DNA of 64,000 nt, from contig JADKIH010000023.1 in assembly GCA_016721305.1 (NCBI GenBank), positions 62,001 to 126,000 on the forward strand, read 5' to 3'. The position numbers were made by a program, and so were the translations under genes. Below the pieces are notes generated by a model. It had not been told where the DNA came from. It made no database searches and saw nothing but the letters and a program-made list of their open reading frames with translations. How positions within the stretch are numbered: the first letter of the stretch is position 1; the number at the start of each line of letters is the position of its first letter. Positions 62,901 through 64,000 of this stretch are shown here, piece by piece. This stretch comes from Bacteroidota bacterium (GTDB lineage: Bacteria; Bacteroidota; Bacteroidia; AKYH767-A; 2013-40CM-41-45).

Positions 62901-63108
62901 TAACGGAACGTTCACATTCTCCATCCAAAACGGAAAAGCCGGAAGTGCGTTAAGAATTTACGATGTGTTTGGAAAAATGGTTCACGGTTCAACGCTTCTT
63001 AGTGGTACAAATCCGATTGATATTTCCGGGAATGCGGCGGGTGTTTATTTCTACAAAGTTGTGGTGGATGACAGAGAGGTGGGGAGTGGGAAGTTGATTG
63101 TGAAATAG
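59905..63108 (+). CDS. Secreted Asp-box (sortilin/BNR-like) beta-propeller protein with T9SS sorting domain, main part
   Basis: Codons before about 59937 are out of frame with the gene; the real protein begins at 59705, giving about 1130 residues. It has ten or more Asp-box strands: STDGGSSW, STDGGTSW, STDGGATW, SADNGQTW, SDDAGLTW, SIDGGVTW, STDGGDNW, STDGGITW and STNGGTTW, the pattern of two stacked propellers as in VPS10/xyloglucanase-type proteins. A closing blade and linker GRGIWESDLN follow, then a CARDB-like domain (about 690-790 of this frame), a jelly-roll domain (YSEGFESATFPPTGM, LEVDVSTDCGDTW) and a T9SS type A sorting domain (VGVYPNPNNGTF, GVYFYKVVVDDR). It is the best template for the broken first gene. 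Confidence 0.83.
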   Translation: MGAIYGASCFPTGIRPDPKVSYQEWLRQKAKARTSSSTANWTFVGPDEIPANGGGAGKVNCIALDPTNSQNIWVGTAGGGVWKSTDGGSSWNSNTDNQLPSLGIIEMAIDPVNPNNMYICLLEGIFKSTDGGTSWNLTAFHSPAYRLVIDSFNPATLLASAADGIYRSTDGGATWTQSSTTAGVFNRFRDIEFNPANTNIVYAASFTSIFRSADNGQTWAKSDTGLQTGLFGIKLAVSPANPNYVYALTTGYGITSMGGYYGLYRSDDAGLTWTARSTTPNILGYDPTGVSDGGQGAYCMSLAISPLNADEVYSGGINLWKSIDGGVTWTLKSEWMGQGAPYVHADQQALEFQSGSGSVLYSGNDGGINVSTDGGDNWTDLSNGLAITQFYKLSSSATDPDMIVAGAQDNGTDKLNGGLSTRINAGDGMECIVDYTDSNIVYTSYQYGALYRSNDGGATGQFISPGQSASFFAEYTMNPVNHNTLYAAYNEIYKSYDAGSNWILLTSGLYQSSSGGFGSPMLVAPSDTNVIYLGRLTNFYRSTDGGITWATIPMGISTAAIITGMAISPTDANTVWVTVSSYNSFIYTSNEKVYKSTNGGTTWTNITYSGLPAVPVNCIVYQNSSPDALYVGTEAGVYYIDNTMSSWMPYSTGLPNTRIMDLDIQYAEGKLRAATFGRGIWESDLNVPVVAAIDAGVLGIINPSATACDSTITPEVQLMNFGASVLTDATINYQVDGGVVNTYAWTGSLASFATVNVSLPSLVVSGGTHILTAYTSFPNSVSDPNIANDSTHTTFTFPVGLTLPYSEGFESATFPPTGMTITNPDLYITWARSTAAAYSGQASAYVNDMNYYNDNMIDELILPYFNLSGTNPFLTFEYAYQLRANPVPVNYYSDTLEVDVSTDCGDTWTVVYKKFDLPLVTTTPVFDETINFIPATAADWAFENIDLSPFTNSNKVLIKIKNINGRGNDLYLDDINLIDVPVGIETTAKPVVGVYPNPNNGTFTFSIQNGKAGSALRIYDVFGKMVHGSTLLSGTNPIDISGNAAGVYFYKVVVDDREVGSGKLIVK

Positions 63109-63146
63109 GTGTGCGAAAAACACGACTGACATTCTAAAGAAAATCA

Positions 63147-63752
63147 ATGATTTTAAAGTCTCGCATTCTCTCGCTTTTTGTATTGTTGCTTTTAGTGTCA
63201 TGTAATAATGAGTACAAAGATCAATATTCTTCCCAAGGAGGAGATACGCCGGTCGACAGCCAGCCAACAAACGATAATGGGTCTGCCAGCAGCATATCCG
63301 CAAGCAGCGATTCAATCATTACGTTTAAAGATTTTGCACTGATTGAAAAAGGAGGACTAGGATCAGGAACGGTGAATTATCTTTTGAAAAAAGGATTTCA
63401 ATTTCAAAGCGACACTTCTGCTTCAACCATCAGTGAAAGTTTATTTGTCAAGCCGGGAACAGGCGATATGGTGGAATTGCTGAGCAATAAAGATACCGAT
63501 GGCTCCATTTCGTTTATCATTAATTATTATACAAAAAACAATGCAAATTATTCGTCGATACTTAATGCACTCGATCGCGAACAATACAAATTCGACAGTC
63601 GGAATAAGAGGTATAAATACAGCATCGGGACGTATGAGGATTTATGTGTTTATCCTCTTGGACAAATTTCCAAGAACTCCAAAATGTATTTTCTTGTAAA
63701 ATATCTGCATTATCAGGGGAAAGAGCTGTCGACGATGCCGAGCGAGAATTGA
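63147..63752 (+). CDS. Lipoprotein, unknown function
   Basis: The 201-residue protein has a clear lipoprotein signal (LFVLLLLVSC, lipid-attachment Cys19). A Ser/Asp/Asn-rich linker (about 25-55) is followed by a compact alpha/beta domain: FALIEKGGLGSGTVNYLLKK, ESLFVKPGTGDMVELLS, SISFIINYYTKNNANY, and YEDLCVYPLGQ near the end. No family is recognised. It is 38 bp after the Asp-box protein gene and could be co-transcribed with it. Membrane-anchored, periplasmic or surface. Confidence 0.7.
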   Translation: MILKSRILSLFVLLLLVSCNNEYKDQYSSQGGDTPVDSQPTNDNGSASSISASSDSIITFKDFALIEKGGLGSGTVNYLLKKGFQFQSDTSASTISESLFVKPGTGDMVELLSNKDTDGSISFIINYYTKNNANYSSILNALDREQYKFDSRNKRYKYSIGTYEDLCVYPLGQISKNSKMYFLVKYLHYQGKELSTMPSEN

Positions 63753-63781
63753 AGAAATTATATTGTATTGAAAATTTAAAG

Positions 63782-64000
63782 ATGAAAAGCGCAGTAGTAC
63801 TATTTCTAATTTCAATTTCAGTTATCTTAAACGCTCAACACCTGGTCGACACCAACAACGTATGGAGCACAGTTGAATGTATGTCAGGCGGATCGTGCGG
63901 AACTACTGTGGTTACATTTGGGAGTGATACATTGATCGGCTCGTATATTTACAAAAAGGTTTTGGAAACAATTGATACAGTGAATTACTCGACTTCTTTT
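63782..64000 (+). CDS. Secreted protein, N-terminal part, cut by window end
   Basis: The frame starts at ATG 63782 and is still open at 64000 (73 codons visible). Signal peptide MKSAVVLFLISISVILNAQ. The mature start HLVDTNNVWSTVECMSGGSC and FGSDTLIGSYIYKKVLET resemble the opening of many T9SS cargo proteins (short beta-rich domain, then sorting domain), so a sorting domain beyond the window edge is likely but not seen. Confidence 0.65.
   Translation, partial: MKSAVVLFLISISVILNAQHLVDTNNVWSTVECMSGGSCGTTVVTFGSDTLIGSYIYKKVLETIDTVNYSTSF

Noticed and set aside
1..64000. tRNA and rRNA genes
   Set aside because: I looked for GGTTCRANYC-type T-arm sequences with a matching acceptor stem and for rRNA landmarks and found none I would support; a covariance search would settle it.

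Overview
The window looks like the chromosome of an uncultured or little-studied member of the Bacteroidota. The signs are many secreted proteins ending in a type IX secretion system (T9SS) type A sorting domain, promoters of the Bacteroidota kind (TTG or TTTG, 19-20 bp, then TAnnTTTG or TAnnTTCG), few Shine-Dalgarno sites, a TonB-dependent receptor, and families typical of the phylum (Omp28-like, delta-60, SBBP and Asp-box propellers, DUF4256, DUF4260). I see no rRNA, tRNA, CRISPR array, transposase or phage module.

Layout. 1-9.8 kb: an Asp-box secreted protein broken near its end, a PPP-type phosphatase homologue, a 2OG-Fe(II) oxygenase-like protein, a GNAT-like protein with a frameshifted N-terminus, and two secreted proteins, one with an Omp28 thioredoxin-like domain. 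10-17 kb: creD, a TPR histidine kinase with its NarL/LuxR response regulator, a stand-alone LuxR-type HTH protein, and a delta-60 secreted protein. The last two share a 16-bp palindrome placed directly against the -33 element. 17-24 kb: a heme-type TonB-dependent receptor, a secreted propeller, a lipoprotein pair, a YgjV-GNAT fusion and a DUF4260 protein. 24-32 kb: a very large galactose-oxidase-like secreted protein with a dockerin-like end, a RibD/DHFR-like reductase, an ICMT-like methyltransferase and a POT peptide transporter. 32.4-33.9 kb: a small envelope/stress operon (YtxH, holin-X-like). 34.1-37.5 kb: an organoarsenical-type resistance operon (ArsR, small thioredoxin, ArsP-like permease, rhodanese-ArsF fusion, ArsG) with two ArsR-type operators. 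38-63 kb: mostly T9SS cargo propellers, with an ADP-forming acyl-CoA synthetase, an AmpG-like transporter, VanW, two GNATs and a HEAT-repeat protein between them.

Much of the coding sequence (about fourteen loci) encodes T9SS cargo built from beta-propeller repeats, so the region supplies secreted or surface proteins rather than one pathway. The best-defined functional module is the ars operon. The best-defined regulatory module is the twin palindrome at 14.5 and 14.8 kb.

Two features run across the whole window. First, the intergenic spaces hold several families of short-period repeats: 7-bp tandem units based on CGCAACC, TTGAANA and TTGAACC, and roughly 9-bp units based on CACTAAG, CACAAG, TTTCCGTG and TCTGCG. 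The second group occurs in recurring order, and some pairs form large hairpins. Second, at least six genes are broken by small indels, several in short homopolymers. This is either systematic sequencing error or real decay of the cargo genes.
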